Source: Aquatica leii
Lineage: Eukaryota > Arthropoda > Insecta > Coleoptera > Lampyridae
Assembly (NCBI GenBank): GCA_035610365.1
Contig: CM069432.1
Coordinates: 280,587,482 to 280,651,481 of the forward strand
Direction of reading: 5' to 3'
Length of the DNA: 64,000 nucleotides
Every line of letters starts with the position of its first letter. Positions within the stretch are counted from its first letter, which is position 1. Positions 55,501 to 64,000 of the stretch are shown here, piece after piece. The notes under the pieces were generated by a model. The model ran no database searches, was not told where the DNA came from, and was given only the letters and a program-made list of their open reading frames with translations. A program made the position numbers and the translations under genes.

Positions 55501-58500
55501 CACCATCATCCTATTTGACAATTGATGATCAGTTCTGTGATTTCGTGCACGTTGCCTATTGAGGAATCAAATTGTAATTCATCGAAAAAATATATGATCG
55601 ATGCAAGCCCTTATCTGGGAAATAAAACGTCGACTAACAACCGCTAGAAGTAGAAATGTTACCATGGACAACTGGTTTACTTCGGTCAGTTTACCAGATC
55701 AATTGTTAAAGGATCCATATAAACTAACAATTATTGGAACGTTACGTAAAAACAAAATAAAAAGTTGTTAGATCTCAAGAATCAGCTAACAACAAAAAAC
55801 CTTGCTGGGTTATATGCCAAAAAAACGAAAAAAAGTTTTGTTACTTCTAACCATGCATCAGGGGGCAGAAATATTAGAAGGAACCCAAAAAAATTTGCAA
55901 TTATTCAAAATAAAACTTAAAAACCAGACAAAAGTCGGTGTAGACACGTTTGATAAAATGTGTTCCAACATGAATTGTAACGGAAAAACAAAAAAAAATA
56001 CATTTACGTGCTGTCTACGGAGTGCTAAATACGGCCTCTAACTAATATATTCAATATTCTTCTAATATGTTGAAGAATTGCCAGAAACCAGTTTCACGCT
56101 ACTAGTTTATGATAAATTTGAGTCACAGCCTTACTGAACCATGAATGAGGCAAAGAATCAATATCAAAACTTTGTGTCGCGATATTCGCGCAGATATTGG
56201 CGTCATTCTTAATATTTCTGCAATTCCTGTGGAGCCTGGACAAGGTAAGCCTCTGTAACCGTCATTTAAAAGAAGGTCGTAGAACAGGGACACTTGATGC
56301 GTAATACAAGGGTGTGTAACCAACGGCGACACCCGCTTTAGCCTCTCAGTGTCCAAGACCGTTCGCCCGTAGCTTCGGCTACATCCTGCAAGAGGTGACC
56401 CTGCTTTTGCAAAAGGCGACGGATCTAGGGGAGTAAACCCTGAATTAAAAATCCGCAACTCAAAGTGTTTGCCGTGCCGAGGGGTTCCCAGAGCAGTGGG
56501 CGGCTCAGCGTTATGAGTCACGAACGGCTTCTCACCGGCAATGTTACGATTGTGTAGTAACGCGGGGTTTGTTGGTGTTGTGTTTTGTTTCCCCAGTGGG
56601 CTGGCGGTAGCCAAAAAACGCAATTTTTAATGTTAATGAACGTTAACGATTTATTGAGCGGGTTAGGGCCTGGGCAGGGTTCTTCTCGGAGTCCGCATGT
56701 GCTGCCCAAGGATGGTGAGAGTAGTGGCGCTCCCCATTCTTTTGGAGCCACACGACAAGGCGCGAATATGGAGAAGGATAGTGCTGGTGGAGCACTAAAA
56801 TCAACCACCACGAATCCAGAAAAACGTGTTCTACCGCGGTTCTGGATCGTGAAAAAGGAGGATGGGGATTTTTTTAAGGAAAGTCCTTTTGTTATATGCA
56901 AACAGATTTTTGGTTACATCGGAGAACCCAAATTAATACGGAAAGTAAAGGAAAGACTACTGGTGGAAACGGTTTCTGCGGCACAAGCCAGTCGATTAGC
57001 ATGTGTGACGAAATTAGGAGCAACACTAGTAAAAATTAGCCACCATGAAAGGCTAAACCACAGCAAAGGCGTAGTCACCTGCCGAGATTTACTAAACTGC
57101 TCCGTAGAAGAAATAGTCGAGGGTATGTCAAACTAAGGCGGAATCGAGGCCCTGCGTATAAAAACTAGGAGAAATGGAGTACTGGAAGACACCGCCAGTG
57201 TTATACTTACTTTTAATACACCAACACTTCCCCAGAAAGTCAAAGCGGGATTCCACTCCCTTTCTACTAGATTATATATTCCCGACCCTATACGATGCTT
57301 CAAATGCCAAAACTTCGGACATACTACATTGCGATGTAATAATGAAGGAGTATGTGTCTGTGGAAAATCGTTACATGAAGGTTCACCGTGCGAAGAACCG
57401 GTCACTTGTATAAACTGCAAAGGTAATCACTCGTCACGTTCTAGAAATTGTCCAATATACAAACAAGAAAAAGCAATACAAGAGATAAAGATACGTGAAA
57501 ACCTAACTTACCCAGAAGCGAAAAAGAAAGTGGTTGTATTAACACCAGAACCTGGTCTGTCGTATGCTAAAGCAACCGCCACTACTTCTAAACAGGTGGC
57601 CGATATTTATAAAGACGTTGCCAGCCAGCTTATACCGCTTGTTAAGGAGCTTGTCCAACAAGAAATAAAAGCAGCAAAATCCACGGTTACATCCCTATCA
57701 GAAATTAAAGCTCCAACCAAGCATACGAGTACTGCCCTACCAAGTTTACCTGTTGAGCTTCAAGTGGAAGACTCATCAGAAACAACAATTAGAACGTGTG
57801 CAACAGTTCATACTCCTTCTCTAATGGAAGGCATAGAATCCTCAAAAAAAAAGGGCATTGCCAGTATCCCCCACGGATTCTATTACTAGCGAAGTAATAG
57901 ATGCTGAATTTATAAATCTGAACACACGAAGACAAAAAAAAGGTTGTCCGAAAGGGAAACCTCGAAAATCGAGTGTTTCACCTTCTAGTCATAAGTAATC
58001 TGTGATATTTTTATACGATACGTAACTGTGATATTATCGTTAGAAAAAAACCTGTGATATTTCTGTAATATTTTTTATCGTATTTATTTAGATTTAGTAG
58101 AGTTATTTATTTATATAGTTATTTTATTTATTACATAGTTATATTTATACACTTTTGTTTGTCTATATTTACATAATATTCATCTACTTGTCTTTATATT
58201 TTATTTATTATTTATGTTTTATATAATCCAGTGGAATTGTAACGGCCTCATAACACGTTACTGCCACCTAAAAGTTCTAGTCAGTAAATATAAACCTATT
58301 TGTCTATGCTTACAAGAATCCCATGTGAAACCAGGGCAACCGTACTCTCTAAAAGAGTACGAGGTATTCAGACAAGATACCGAAATCGTTCAACGAGCAA
58401 GTGGTGGGGTAGTCATCACAATTCGAAAGAACGTCAAGGCGAGACGTATACCTCTTACTACCAATCTACAAGCGATGTGCGTTATGATCACACACCCTTT

Positions 58501-61500
58501 CGTTTTATGCGTATGTAACGTATACTTACCTCAATTTGATTGGACCTTCGATGACCTTCAATCCATAGTTACCCAGCTGCAACATCCGTACTTGCTCGTT
58601 GGCGATTTCAACGCTCATAATCCCATCTGGGGTTCGGAAAAGCTAGACGCGCGTGGACGACTGCTAGAAAGTTTCATAAATAATAACTCCAGTCTGACGT
58701 TACTGAACGATGGTTCACCTACCTTTCTAAACGCCAGGTCCAACAATTTTTCAGCCATTGACCTCTCTTTTTGCTATCACACTATCACACCGAAAATCCA
58801 ATGGAAAGCTCTCACCAATTTCTACGATAGCGACCACTTTCCCATCACGATGGAATGGAATCTACATCTTCCAGAAAGTTATATTCCTGTAAGATGGAAT
58901 ATTGATAGGGCAGATTGGGATCTTTTTAGATCAAACTTACCCGCCGTTGTTGTTCCGCCCGGAAACAAACATTGATGACAAAATAACTCTCTTGACACGA
59001 CATCTGGAGAACGCAGCATTAATAGCCGTTCCGAAATGTGGTGGCTATAGTTCTAGAAAAAAACAGGTTCTTTGGTGGAACAATAATGTCAAGGAGGCCA
59101 TTAAACAGAAAAAGAGAGCTTTCAATGTTTTCAAAAAGCACAAAACCACAAGCAATATAATTGCGTTTAAACGTGCCAGAGCAGAAGCGCGTCGAACGAT
59201 ATTGCGGAGCAAAAGAGAATCTTGGGAAAAGTGCGTGTCCTCGATTAATGCCGAATCTCCGATTTCGCTAGTGTGGAAAAAAATTCGTAAAATTTCCGGA
59301 TATAAACAGCCCTTACGTTCTCCTGTTTTGAAAGTGGATGGTGTAATACTAACCGACCCGACAGAGGTAGTCGAAAAGTTTGCGGACCATTTTGAGCAGG
59401 TCAGCAGCTCACAAAACTTCAACAAAAACTTCCGCGAACGGAAACCGATTTTAGTTTCGACGTAGACCACGACTACAATGCCCCCTTTACAAATCAGGAG
59501 TTAGAGCAAGCGCTTGCAAAATGTAAAAAGAACTGTCCCGGTAAAGACAATATCCTTTACGAATTTTGCAAACAAGCCAACGATCTTTTTAAGAATTCCA
59601 TGCTAGCAACTTTTAACCGGATATGGACCGAGGGCACGTACCCTTCGAGTTGGAGAGAAGCCATCGTTCTCCCGTTGCTGAAGAACGACAAAGACCCGTC
59701 GGTTGCTCAAAACTATAGACCAATAAGCCTCACGTCATGTCTAAGTAAGCTGCTTGAATCGATAATAGACAGAAGACTGGTTTGGTGCATGGAGAGGAAC
59801 AACCAGTTGGTGAACTATCAATCCGGTTTCCGGACAGGAAGGTCATCGTTGGACAACCTGGTCCACCTGGAACTCCCCATCATGAAAAGCTTCGATGCCA
59901 GACATCATCTAACGGCCGTTTTCTTCGATATCGAGAAAGCTTATGACATGACGTGGAGATTTGGTGTGTTGGAAAGGCTATGTGATTGGGGCTACAGGGG
60001 AAATTTACCCCAGTTTATTTCATCTTTTTTAAGCGAACGATACTTCCGAGTTCGTTTGGGATTGGAAACCTCTAGTCGTCGAACGTTGGAAAACGGCCTC
60101 CCCCAGGGTTCTACCCTGAGCATCACGCTCTTTGCGATCGCCATTAACAACGTTTGTGACAATTTAGATCAAAACATCGGTCGCAGCATTTACGTCGACG
60201 ACATCGTAATTTTTCTTTCCGGTCCTCTGAAGTCAGACATAAATCAAAAACTTCAGCAGGCAATCGACGTCCTAGTGGCGTCGGGCGCAGAAAGAAGGTT
60301 TAGGTTTTCCAGTGCCAAAACCAAATGTATGCTCTTTTGTAACATGCGCACTCCACACTATAGACCCTGGATGACCATGAATGGCCAAATACTTCAAAAC
60401 GTACACGAAACGACTTACCTTGGACTAACTTGGGAAGATCGTCTGTCTTGGAAAAGTCATGTCGAGGAAATCAAGACTAAAGCTAACAGGGCATTAAACC
60501 TTATCAAATGTATTTCACATACCAAATAGGGCGCTTGCAGAGATCAACTTCTTAATCTATAAGTCCTTAGTACTATCGAAGTTAGACTACGGTTCGATCG
60601 TTTACGGTTCGGCAGCGCAATCAACCTTGAATACATTAAACGCCATCCATAATGCGGGTATCAGGTACGCCATTGGAGCCTTTTACACAACACCAAGGCA
60701 AAGTCTGTATGCAGAATCGGGTGTCCAACATCGTACAATTAGGAGAAGTAGACTGGCACTCTCGTATATAAGTAAAATTCGAATATGGGGAAAGAACAAT
60801 TTGACGAGGCCACCGTTGGAGAACAACATAAAACCATACAGACACGTCCGTTACACTCCTTGTATTTACGCGGCGCTGAAAACGGCCGACGACATTTCTT
60901 TGATTCTGACAGTCCAAAACCGTAGCTATGTACCAGAAGTTCCACCATGGCACAGAGGGCACGTAATGGGGCTCCGAATGACTGTGGCCCAGAAACAACA
61001 ACTTTTGTCCTCTGTTAAACAAAAATTTTAGAAAAATGGCTAGAAGAGTGGGTACACAATAATTCACATCTGAGAACAATAACGGACTCGGTAAGCGGAT
61101 GTCAGACAGAACGGCTTACGCGTAAAGCACAAGTGACTATCACCAGGTTGAGACTGGGACACACGCAAGTTACGTCGTCGTACCTCGTCAAAGGTGTTGC
61201 TGCCCCATTATGTGACAGGTGCCAGGGTGCTCTCACTGTCCAACACATATTTTTAGAGTGTCCGAATCTGGAAGAAACGAGAAAAAAATATGATTTTGAA
61301 AATAAGTCTTTGAAGGACATACTACGATATGACGCGCAAAGCGCACAAAAAATTATAGAATTCCTAGGCGAGTGCAATTTAATAAACGAAATATAGAAAA
61401 AGAAAAGATGTGAATTGTAAAAATACAGTGATGAAGAAGTGCTAATAGCCTCAGTTGCTGATGCACTTAAAATTCATTAAAAAAAAATAATAATAAATTA

Positions 61501-64000
61501 AAATTAAAATAAATAAAACAACTTAATCTTTACAGCAGTAATTTAATATAATATTTTGTCAATTCGACATATTTACGCAGAAATAAATACCGTGGTCCAA
61601 TACTACGATTATGACGTAATCTGATCTGTTTGCCTCCTTGTCGCACTTCTTAATGTGATTGTTTTCGTTCTTGGAGTTTCGAACACAGCCATTGCGGAAA
61701 TGGCAATCGAAAAAGGTTATAAATATATATGTAAATTTGGTGATAAATGGAAGTCGGTTAACTGTCGTCAATATGCTTGAATACGATAGTTTGTTAGTTA
61801 GTTTTGGAGTGGAAATCTCATCCCTTTTAGAGAAAGTAATGCTGCGGAAGTAGTATGCCGAACGCGTGAATTTTTAGTGCAGTTAGTGGGGTGTTGTTAC
61901 TCTACGGCTTTAAGAGAACGCGCGCTTTCAGTTTTATGTTACGTCATGTAGAACCGTGTTCGTCGATTGTTACGACACGGCTATATCTTCGCCTTGGTGG
62001 CGGCTTTTGAGAACCTCCCGTTGGTACATAGTCCTCTGGGGATACCTTCCAACGTTTCTTCCCGTATACAGCTGGCAACCCAAGATCAACCACAACTTCT
62101 TTCTTGGACTTACGACAATTCAAGGTATTTATTTTGTACCGATTATTTAAATGTGGTGAAATTTTTGTTGACGCGTTTGTGCTTTAAAATCTGTGTCGCG
62201 AATTAATGAATGTAACGATAATGTAATTAATAATTGATTATTGTCCTTATTTGTCGAAACTATGTGACATAATCCCGTGTTAAAAATTTGTTTGACGTTA
62301 ACCGGATAATTTTACTATTAAAGTTTTTATCCTAGTTTTATAATAAATGAATTTATTTCATTTTATAATTAATTAATTTCAATGTAACGCGCACACGGCC
62401 GTGCATTAGGTAATTAAGATTTTCTATTGTTTTTTTTTTGTTTTATTTCTTCAAACTTTGTTTTTTTTGTGCATTTATTGAATTAACTTTATTTTTTTTG
62501 TTTATTAAATGTTCATGTTTACGTACATTTTTTTTTGTTTGTTTTGCTTTGTTAATTTTGTTAACTTGCGTTAATTCCGTTGGCCTCCGCGTTATGTGAA
62601 TTTTTAGATTATTCCAGATTTTAGTGAGATACACTTATGGTTGGCAAGGGCCAGAAGTCCATTAAGCTATATTCCTTCCTGGCGCCCTTTGATTTAGACT
62701 TTTTTTGATTTTAGTGTTTTCATCAAGTTTTCCAAATCAATCTCGAAATTTTGAACATAACCACCCCGTCTTTACTGAGGACCGGCATAACACCGTTTAT
62801 GTTACTTTATTTCAGGCAAATGTCATTGTTTTAACTTTTGCATGTAACACCTCAACAAAAAAAGAAAAATGTGTACGTATGAGAGTTTGTATTAAACACC
62901 GGGGTAATGTCTGCACAAACTGTGTTGCAGTATAGTATAACATTTGTTTGTATGACACAAATATACTTTTATAGATATATATAGAGTTTTTGACCATATC
63001 GCACTTTCTTCTTTAGATCGTAAATTCACAACCGTCCGGTAATCACGTCTAGTGACAACATCTCGGTATTCTTGGGCTAAATGCGTTTTTAAGTCAACGT
63101 TGATTTAATACAAATGTATTGTCCTTATAATTTTTAATTCTGGATAATTCCCGTGTGGTGAATTTTTCATGAACTGATTTATCGTCGCACACCACAGAGA
63201 GTTTGGAATAAACGTTACTTGAAAATTGTAACAAAAGTGCAACTCGTAAAAACCTAAAATGTTTTTCAAATATATTTTTACAATTTTTGTTAATATATTT
63301 ACTAACGTACAATAATAATTTACGTAACAAGCGTCGAAAGTAAGGCACAGCCGAGCGTTCCATGTGAGTGACTTTGTACACTTACGTTTTACGTGGATTT
63401 CTACTGTTTATTTTGCCGCTCTAGAACTCTTTTATCTATTACGTATAATTTTAATTAGTGTGTTATAGGTATTATTGCAAATCCTCTTTTGCAAAGAATC
63501 TCATACCGAAAAGTAAGTGTTTTAGGAGCAACTATTTTTATAACCGGAATTTTTGCTACAATATTTATTACAACAGTTAATCAATTATTGGTATTTTCAA
63601 TATTACAAGGTAGTGAATTTTTTATCGAATAACAGTTTAAGTTAATTGTATAATATTAGGGTTAGGTACCGGACTTATAATGTGTTCAACATATACTGCG
63701 TTTAATTACTACTTTGCCAAAAAGAGTAATTTTGTTTTGAGCGTTACCTACACTATCATGGTGATTATTGCTGTAGTTTTTCCATCATTTTTTTTCTACT
63801 GTATGAACACTTATGGATTTCGTGGAACGTTAATCATTTTAGCAGGTCTAAGTTTAAATTGTTTACCAGCCGTACTTTGTTTGCACCCTGTTAAATGGTA
63901 TAGAAAAAAGAAGCTGCTAGACGTAACGAAAGGTAAGTATTAAAAATATATCAAAATAAATTAATTGTTTTATATACGATACAGACCAAAGCGTACCAGT
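37444..64000 (+). CDS. SLC16-type carrier, gene 2, exons 1-5 (runs off the right edge)
   Basis: Paralogue of gene 1. Exons are 37444-37557, 37610-37736, 63469-63609, 63660-63932 and 63985 onward. The N-terminus reads [19 protein letters not shown] followed by [19 protein letters not shown], which carries the DGGWG(Y/W) signature at TM1 that defines the SLC16 family. Exon 2 gives [17 protein letters not shown]. Exons 3 and 4 closely match gene 1. All junctions are GT-AG and phases match gene 1. The start ATG follows an in-frame-free AT-rich leader, and [13 protein letters not shown] just after it fits the usual short cytosolic N-terminus. The gene continues past 64000. A 25.7-kb intron 2 is full of transposons. 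Confidence 0.83.
37610..37736 (+). CDS. Gene 2 exon 2
   Basis: Acceptor TCGATTTAG/AATATTAC, donor TTCAG/GTAAAA. Joined in phase 0 it gives [20 protein letters not shown] and continues to AIQWCSG, completing TM1 and entering TM2. Phase 1 out, as needed by exon 3. Confidence 0.75.
37737..38444 (+). other. Start of gene 2 intron 2, no gene seen
   Basis: The 25,732-bp intron runs 37737-63468. This first part has no coding. A hairpin lies at 38037-38092: 14-base arms AAAACGAAAACTTG and its complement, with inner GCGGAA/TTCCGC pairs. Confidence 0.6.
38445..39611 (-). repeat. Solo LTR of the gypsy-like family (copy 2)
   Basis: 1167 bp, TGTTACTAGC...GCACGTAACA, flanked by GGTT on both sides (38441-38444 and 39612-39615). 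It matches the LTR at 3200-4385 throughout, with small indels. Confidence 0.85.
39930..40960 (-). repeat. Diverged gypsy-type LTR remnant
   Basis: GGGCGCCAGAT near 40008, followed by a GTCAGGGTAACTGCAGT block, parallels GGGCGCCAGAT ... TTCGGGTAACCACAAT in the solo LTRs. TTTATTTTATTC and a long non-coding tail follow. Clear LTR ends and a target duplication were not found, so boundaries are approximate. Confidence 0.4.
41185..41577 (+). pseudogene. RTE-clade LINE 3' fragment
   Basis: The plus strand reads, with stops, [31 protein letters not shown], then [20 protein letters not shown] and KMLEEA-like pieces. This is the conserved C-terminal region of RTE-type ORF2 proteins. The copy is 5'-truncated to about 390 bp, as is usual for LINEs. 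Confidence 0.75.
41600..43010 (-). pseudogene. Ty3/gypsy internal remnant: gag end, protease, RT, RNase H pieces
   Basis: Minus-strand pieces in order are a gag C-terminus (42909-42634, [20 protein letters not shown]); a protease block [13 protein letters not shown] near 42520; an RT entry (42347-42036, [34 protein letters not shown]); [15 protein letters not shown] and [13 protein letters not shown] near 41990-41860; and an RNase H block [20 protein letters not shown] near 41720-41660. The RT active site and the integrase are missing. An open frame on the plus strand at 41580-41810 is only its shadow. Confidence 0.7.
43525..43733 (+). pseudogene. pogo-type transposase fragment, left half
   Basis: Reads [20 protein letters not shown] then [14 protein letters not shown], the block after the second catalytic aspartate in pogo/jerky-like transposases. 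It is cut at 43733 by the gypsy LTR and resumes at 50584. Confidence 0.65.
43734..45119 (-). repeat. 3' LTR of the gypsy-like element
   Basis: 1386 bp. The two short plus-strand ORFs inside (44301-44516, 44497-44715) also occur in the other LTR and have no recognisable domain. Confidence 0.92.
45125..45136 (-). promoter_or_regulatory. Polypurine tract
   Basis: Twelve C on the plus strand, i.e. G12 followed by AATTC on the coding strand, directly before the 3' LTR. This fits the second-strand primer of an LTR element. Confidence 0.65.
45690..46960 (-). repeat. Degenerate tandem repeats in the gypsy 3' non-coding region
   Basis: The pair GCCGA..AACGGA.TAGAA and GCCGA...AGCGGAAGTACA-like recurs three times: near 45741 with 45833, near 46171 with 46257, and near 46779 with 46870. 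Each pair is followed by GTAGTCTGT or GCAGTCTAT. Spacing is about 430 and 610 bp. The minus-strand ORFs in this tract are hydrophobic and low in complexity, and look non-coding. Confidence 0.6.
47136..48497 (-). CDS. gag: gag fused to integrase N-terminal finger (deletion product)
   Basis: 453 codons from the ATG at 48497. Residues 1-190 look like a retrotransposon gag ([51 protein letters not shown]). A CMHC start of a zinc knuckle lies at 238-241. From about 273 the frame is integrase-type ([49 protein letters not shown]), with an atypical CSC where CxxC is usual. Protease, RT and RNase H, normally about 800 residues between them, are missing, yet the frame is kept. The integrase core is also missing and the tail is basic. 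It may still act as a gag protein. Confidence 0.82.
   Translation of the reverse strand: MLAMYSSDKEPPLLTLSDSDSEMNLTDWNITFSGEDPFVLMEFLIRIDELCLSREVSQHQLFLSASDVLSGKALLVFRNKRHTLRSWKEVTAMLKAEFLSVDYDERLMDTIRNRVMEPKESIVMYVATMQYLFMQLLEPVSEKTQLKIVRRNLAPLYQSHFALVDITSFSQLISLGKRLELNFNRSNSHSLITSERNDLLLGSSVITTATPAVSVNTVADSFTTPPLPSSITTESTTCMHCRSKTEKLVRPVRSLASLLPNFSSVSRIIRPTNDPWYLGLVSRVSACPRRFSRWCLVKGLLCKRVRISLSDSCVWKLVVPSDQRKQLIHDHHLPSEREHRSVRSTLEALRYHFYWPHMRPKVAEFIRHCSCSNAQRSNPIRSCHVLPATMKLSNTSVATRSTRLHKDRTISPDVKAAAIAFASPSSVASNYSLLSPSLNRSLRFHRRRKRRKC
49171..49191 (-). promoter_or_regulatory. Putative tRNA primer-binding site
   Basis: TGGCAGCCCAACTGATTGGG on the coding strand starts 3 nt inside the 5' LTR. 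It resembles the lysine-tRNA 3' end complement used by many gypsy elements, with small insertions. The assignment is tentative. Confidence 0.45.
49195..50579 (-). repeat. 5' LTR of the gypsy-like element
   Basis: 1385 bp, near-identical to 43734-45119. It is related to, but clearly diverged from, the three solo LTRs. Confidence 0.92.
50584..50735 (+). pseudogene. pogo-type transposase fragment, right half
   Basis: Continues the fragment at 43525-43733. It reads [19 protein letters not shown], then in a shifted frame [12 protein letters not shown], the typical C-terminal GFRKTGI.P.D block of pogo/jerky-like transposases. Confidence 0.65.
50740..52560. other. Intron interval, no gene seen
   Basis: AT-rich, no domain in any frame. 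A short palindrome-like GGTTGGTTGCAACC lies near 51273. Confidence 0.55.
52560..53060 (+). pseudogene. piggyBac-type transposase remnant, N-terminal side
   Basis: The stretch from about 52860 reads [13 protein letters not shown]..., then [20 protein letters not shown]. The LRFDxK.TR..R block is characteristic of piggyBac-type transposases before the catalytic core. The part upstream, with an ATG at 52581 ([17 protein letters not shown]), is interrupted by stops. The catalytic and C-terminal side lies at 55500-56215. Confidence 0.6.
53187..54336 (-). repeat. Solo LTR of the gypsy-like family (copy 3)
   Basis: 1150 bp, TGTTACAAGC...GCACGTAACA. Flanks are AATT (53183-53186) and AGTT (54337-54340), a 4-bp duplication with one mismatch. 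It has a deletion of roughly 40 bp relative to copy 2 near 53575. Confidence 0.82.
54341..55490. other. Interval between solo LTR and piggyBac C-terminal side
   Basis: A minus-strand frame at 54715-54437 ([20 protein letters not shown]) is open for 92 codons but I do not recognise it. The rest shows no coding. Confidence 0.4.
55500..56215 (+). pseudogene. piggyBac-type transposase remnant, catalytic and C-terminal side
   Basis: In order: [13 protein letters not shown] near 55505, [24 protein letters not shown] residues near 55655-55715 (first strong piggyBac block), [11 protein letters not shown] near 55725. The open frame 55802-56041 has [20 protein letters not shown] and [17 protein letters not shown], and [29 protein letters not shown] follows up to about 56215. 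Several stops and frame changes interrupt it. The cysteine-rich tail is not seen; an I-clade LINE begins next to it. Confidence 0.7.
56585..58000 (+). pseudogene. LINE ORF1 (gag-like, three zinc knuckles)
   Basis: The nucleic-acid-binding ORF1 protein. The frame from the ATG at 56585 (or 56633) runs through an RRM-like region ([34 protein letters not shown]) to a single TAA at 57134-57136. It then continues in the same frame with [27 protein letters not shown] and [16 protein letters not shown] run of A at about 57843-57851 shifts the frame, giving an early stop at 57889; in the next frame the C-terminus ends at PSSHK near 58000. So it has one nonsense codon and one homopolymer frameshift. 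Confidence 0.8.
58214..61396 (+). pseudogene. LINE ORF2: endonuclease and reverse transcriptase, RNase H absent
   Basis: 58214-58975 is an EEP endonuclease ([46 protein letters not shown]). A frame change near 58940-58970 leads to 58902-59465 (linker). A second near 59440 leads to the RT, open to 60529 ([35 protein letters not shown]). A third near 60520 leads to the thumb region ([29 protein letters not shown]) at 60627-61031. The last piece (61133-61396) has [17 protein letters not shown]. Between about 60990 and 61030 the text passes directly from the pre-RNase-H linker to the post-RNase-H block, so RNase H seems deleted. Confidence 0.82.
61526..63468. other. End of gene 2 intron 2, no gene seen
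   Basis: AT-rich. 62425-62570 is a T-rich low-complexity stretch. Short frames at 61967-62206 and 62443-62634 show no domain. The sequence just before the acceptor (TCTATTACGTATAATTTTAA) resembles that before gene 1 exon 3. Confidence 0.5.
63469..63609 (+). CDS. Gene 2 exon 3
   Basis: Acceptor TGTTATAG/GTATTATTGC, donor CAAG/GTAGTG. Encodes [20 protein letters not shown] through VFSILQG. Same length (141 nt) as gene 1 exon 3. Confidence 0.83.
63660..63932 (+). CDS. Gene 2 exon 4
   Basis: Follows a 50-bp intron. Same length (273 nt) as gene 1 exon 4. Encodes [20 protein letters not shown] through [16 protein letters not shown], donor AAAG/GTAAGT. Confidence 0.84.
63985..64000 (+). CDS. Gene 2 exon 5, first bases
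   Basis: After a 52-bp intron ending TACGATACAG, ACCAAAGCGTACCAGT matches the start of gene 1 exon 5 and reads DQSVP in phase. Cut by the window edge. Confidence 0.6.

Larger units (their letters stand above)
56225..61525 (+). mobile_element. I-clade-like non-LTR retrotransposon, nearly full length
   Basis: Contains a GC-richer 5' UTR (about 56225-56584), ORF1 with CCHC fingers, a T-rich spacer (58010-58210), ORF2 with endonuclease and RT, and an A/TAA-rich tail (AATAATAATAAATTAAAAT near 61490). The boundaries are approximate, as no target duplication was identified. Frames are broken at a handful of places only, so it is fairly young. RT motifs such as [18 protein letters not shown] fit the I clade, but the RNase H usual for that clade is missing. 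Confidence 0.82.

Noticed and set aside
56123..56901. Minus-strand ORFs of 166 and 127 codons
   Set aside because: They are antisense to the 5' UTR and ORF1 of the I-like LINE, and their composition follows the LINE.
1..64000. CRISPR arrays, tRNA or rRNA genes, bacterial-type operons
   Set aside because: I saw no regularly spaced repeats of that kind, no cloverleaf or rRNA segments, and the gene structure is spliced and eukaryotic.

Overview
The window reads as a nuclear genome segment from an insect. The evidence is AT-rich sequence, GT-AG introns of only 45-52 bp, and a dense load of arthropod-type transposable elements (Penelope-like, BEL/Pao, Ty3/gypsy, R1-, I- and RTE-type LINEs, pogo/Tigger, piggyBac). 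I cannot fix the order; a beetle-like genome is only a guess. I see no bacterial-type gene, rRNA, tRNA or CRISPR array.

The only host genes I can support are two tandem plus-strand paralogues of an SLC16-type (monocarboxylate-transporter-like) membrane carrier. Gene 1 is present as its last six exons (27534-34426, stop TAA). Its first two exons are not seen and should lie left of the window, so bases 1-27533 are probably its intron 2. Gene 2 starts with ATG at 37444, has a 52-bp first intron and a 25.7-kb TE-filled second intron (37737-63468), and runs off the right edge in its exon 5. Exon phases and positions match between the two copies.

Region by region: 1-12.7 kb is a nest of old elements. 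It holds an R1-like endonuclease fragment, two oppositely oriented copies of one LINE family meeting near 5460, a solo gypsy LTR inside the first, a Tigger transposon inside the second, and Penelope-like (PLE) remnants. At 13-16 kb are two pogo-type transposase remnants. At 16.9-21.0 kb is a head-to-head pair of PLE copies bounded by a 15-bp target duplication, with hammerhead-ribozyme-like motifs at both outer ends. At 21.4-27.4 kb is a nearly intact BEL/Pao retrotransposon (232-bp LTRs, 5-bp TSD) inserted in a PLE remnant just upstream of gene 1 exon 3. Gene 1 intron 5 (28.1-33.4 kb) carries a decayed R1-like LINE. A foldback element with arms of about 180 bp follows the gene 1 poly(A) signals.

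Gene 2 intron 2 holds two solo LTRs, RTE and gypsy remnants, a young gypsy element with about 1.39-kb LTRs and a large internal pol deletion (43734-50579) inserted in a pogo remnant, a split piggyBac remnant, and a nearly full-length I-clade-like LINE lacking RNase H (about 56.2-61.5 kb). The mobile elements do not form a pathway with the transporters. They explain why the introns are long and give a readable order of nested insertions.
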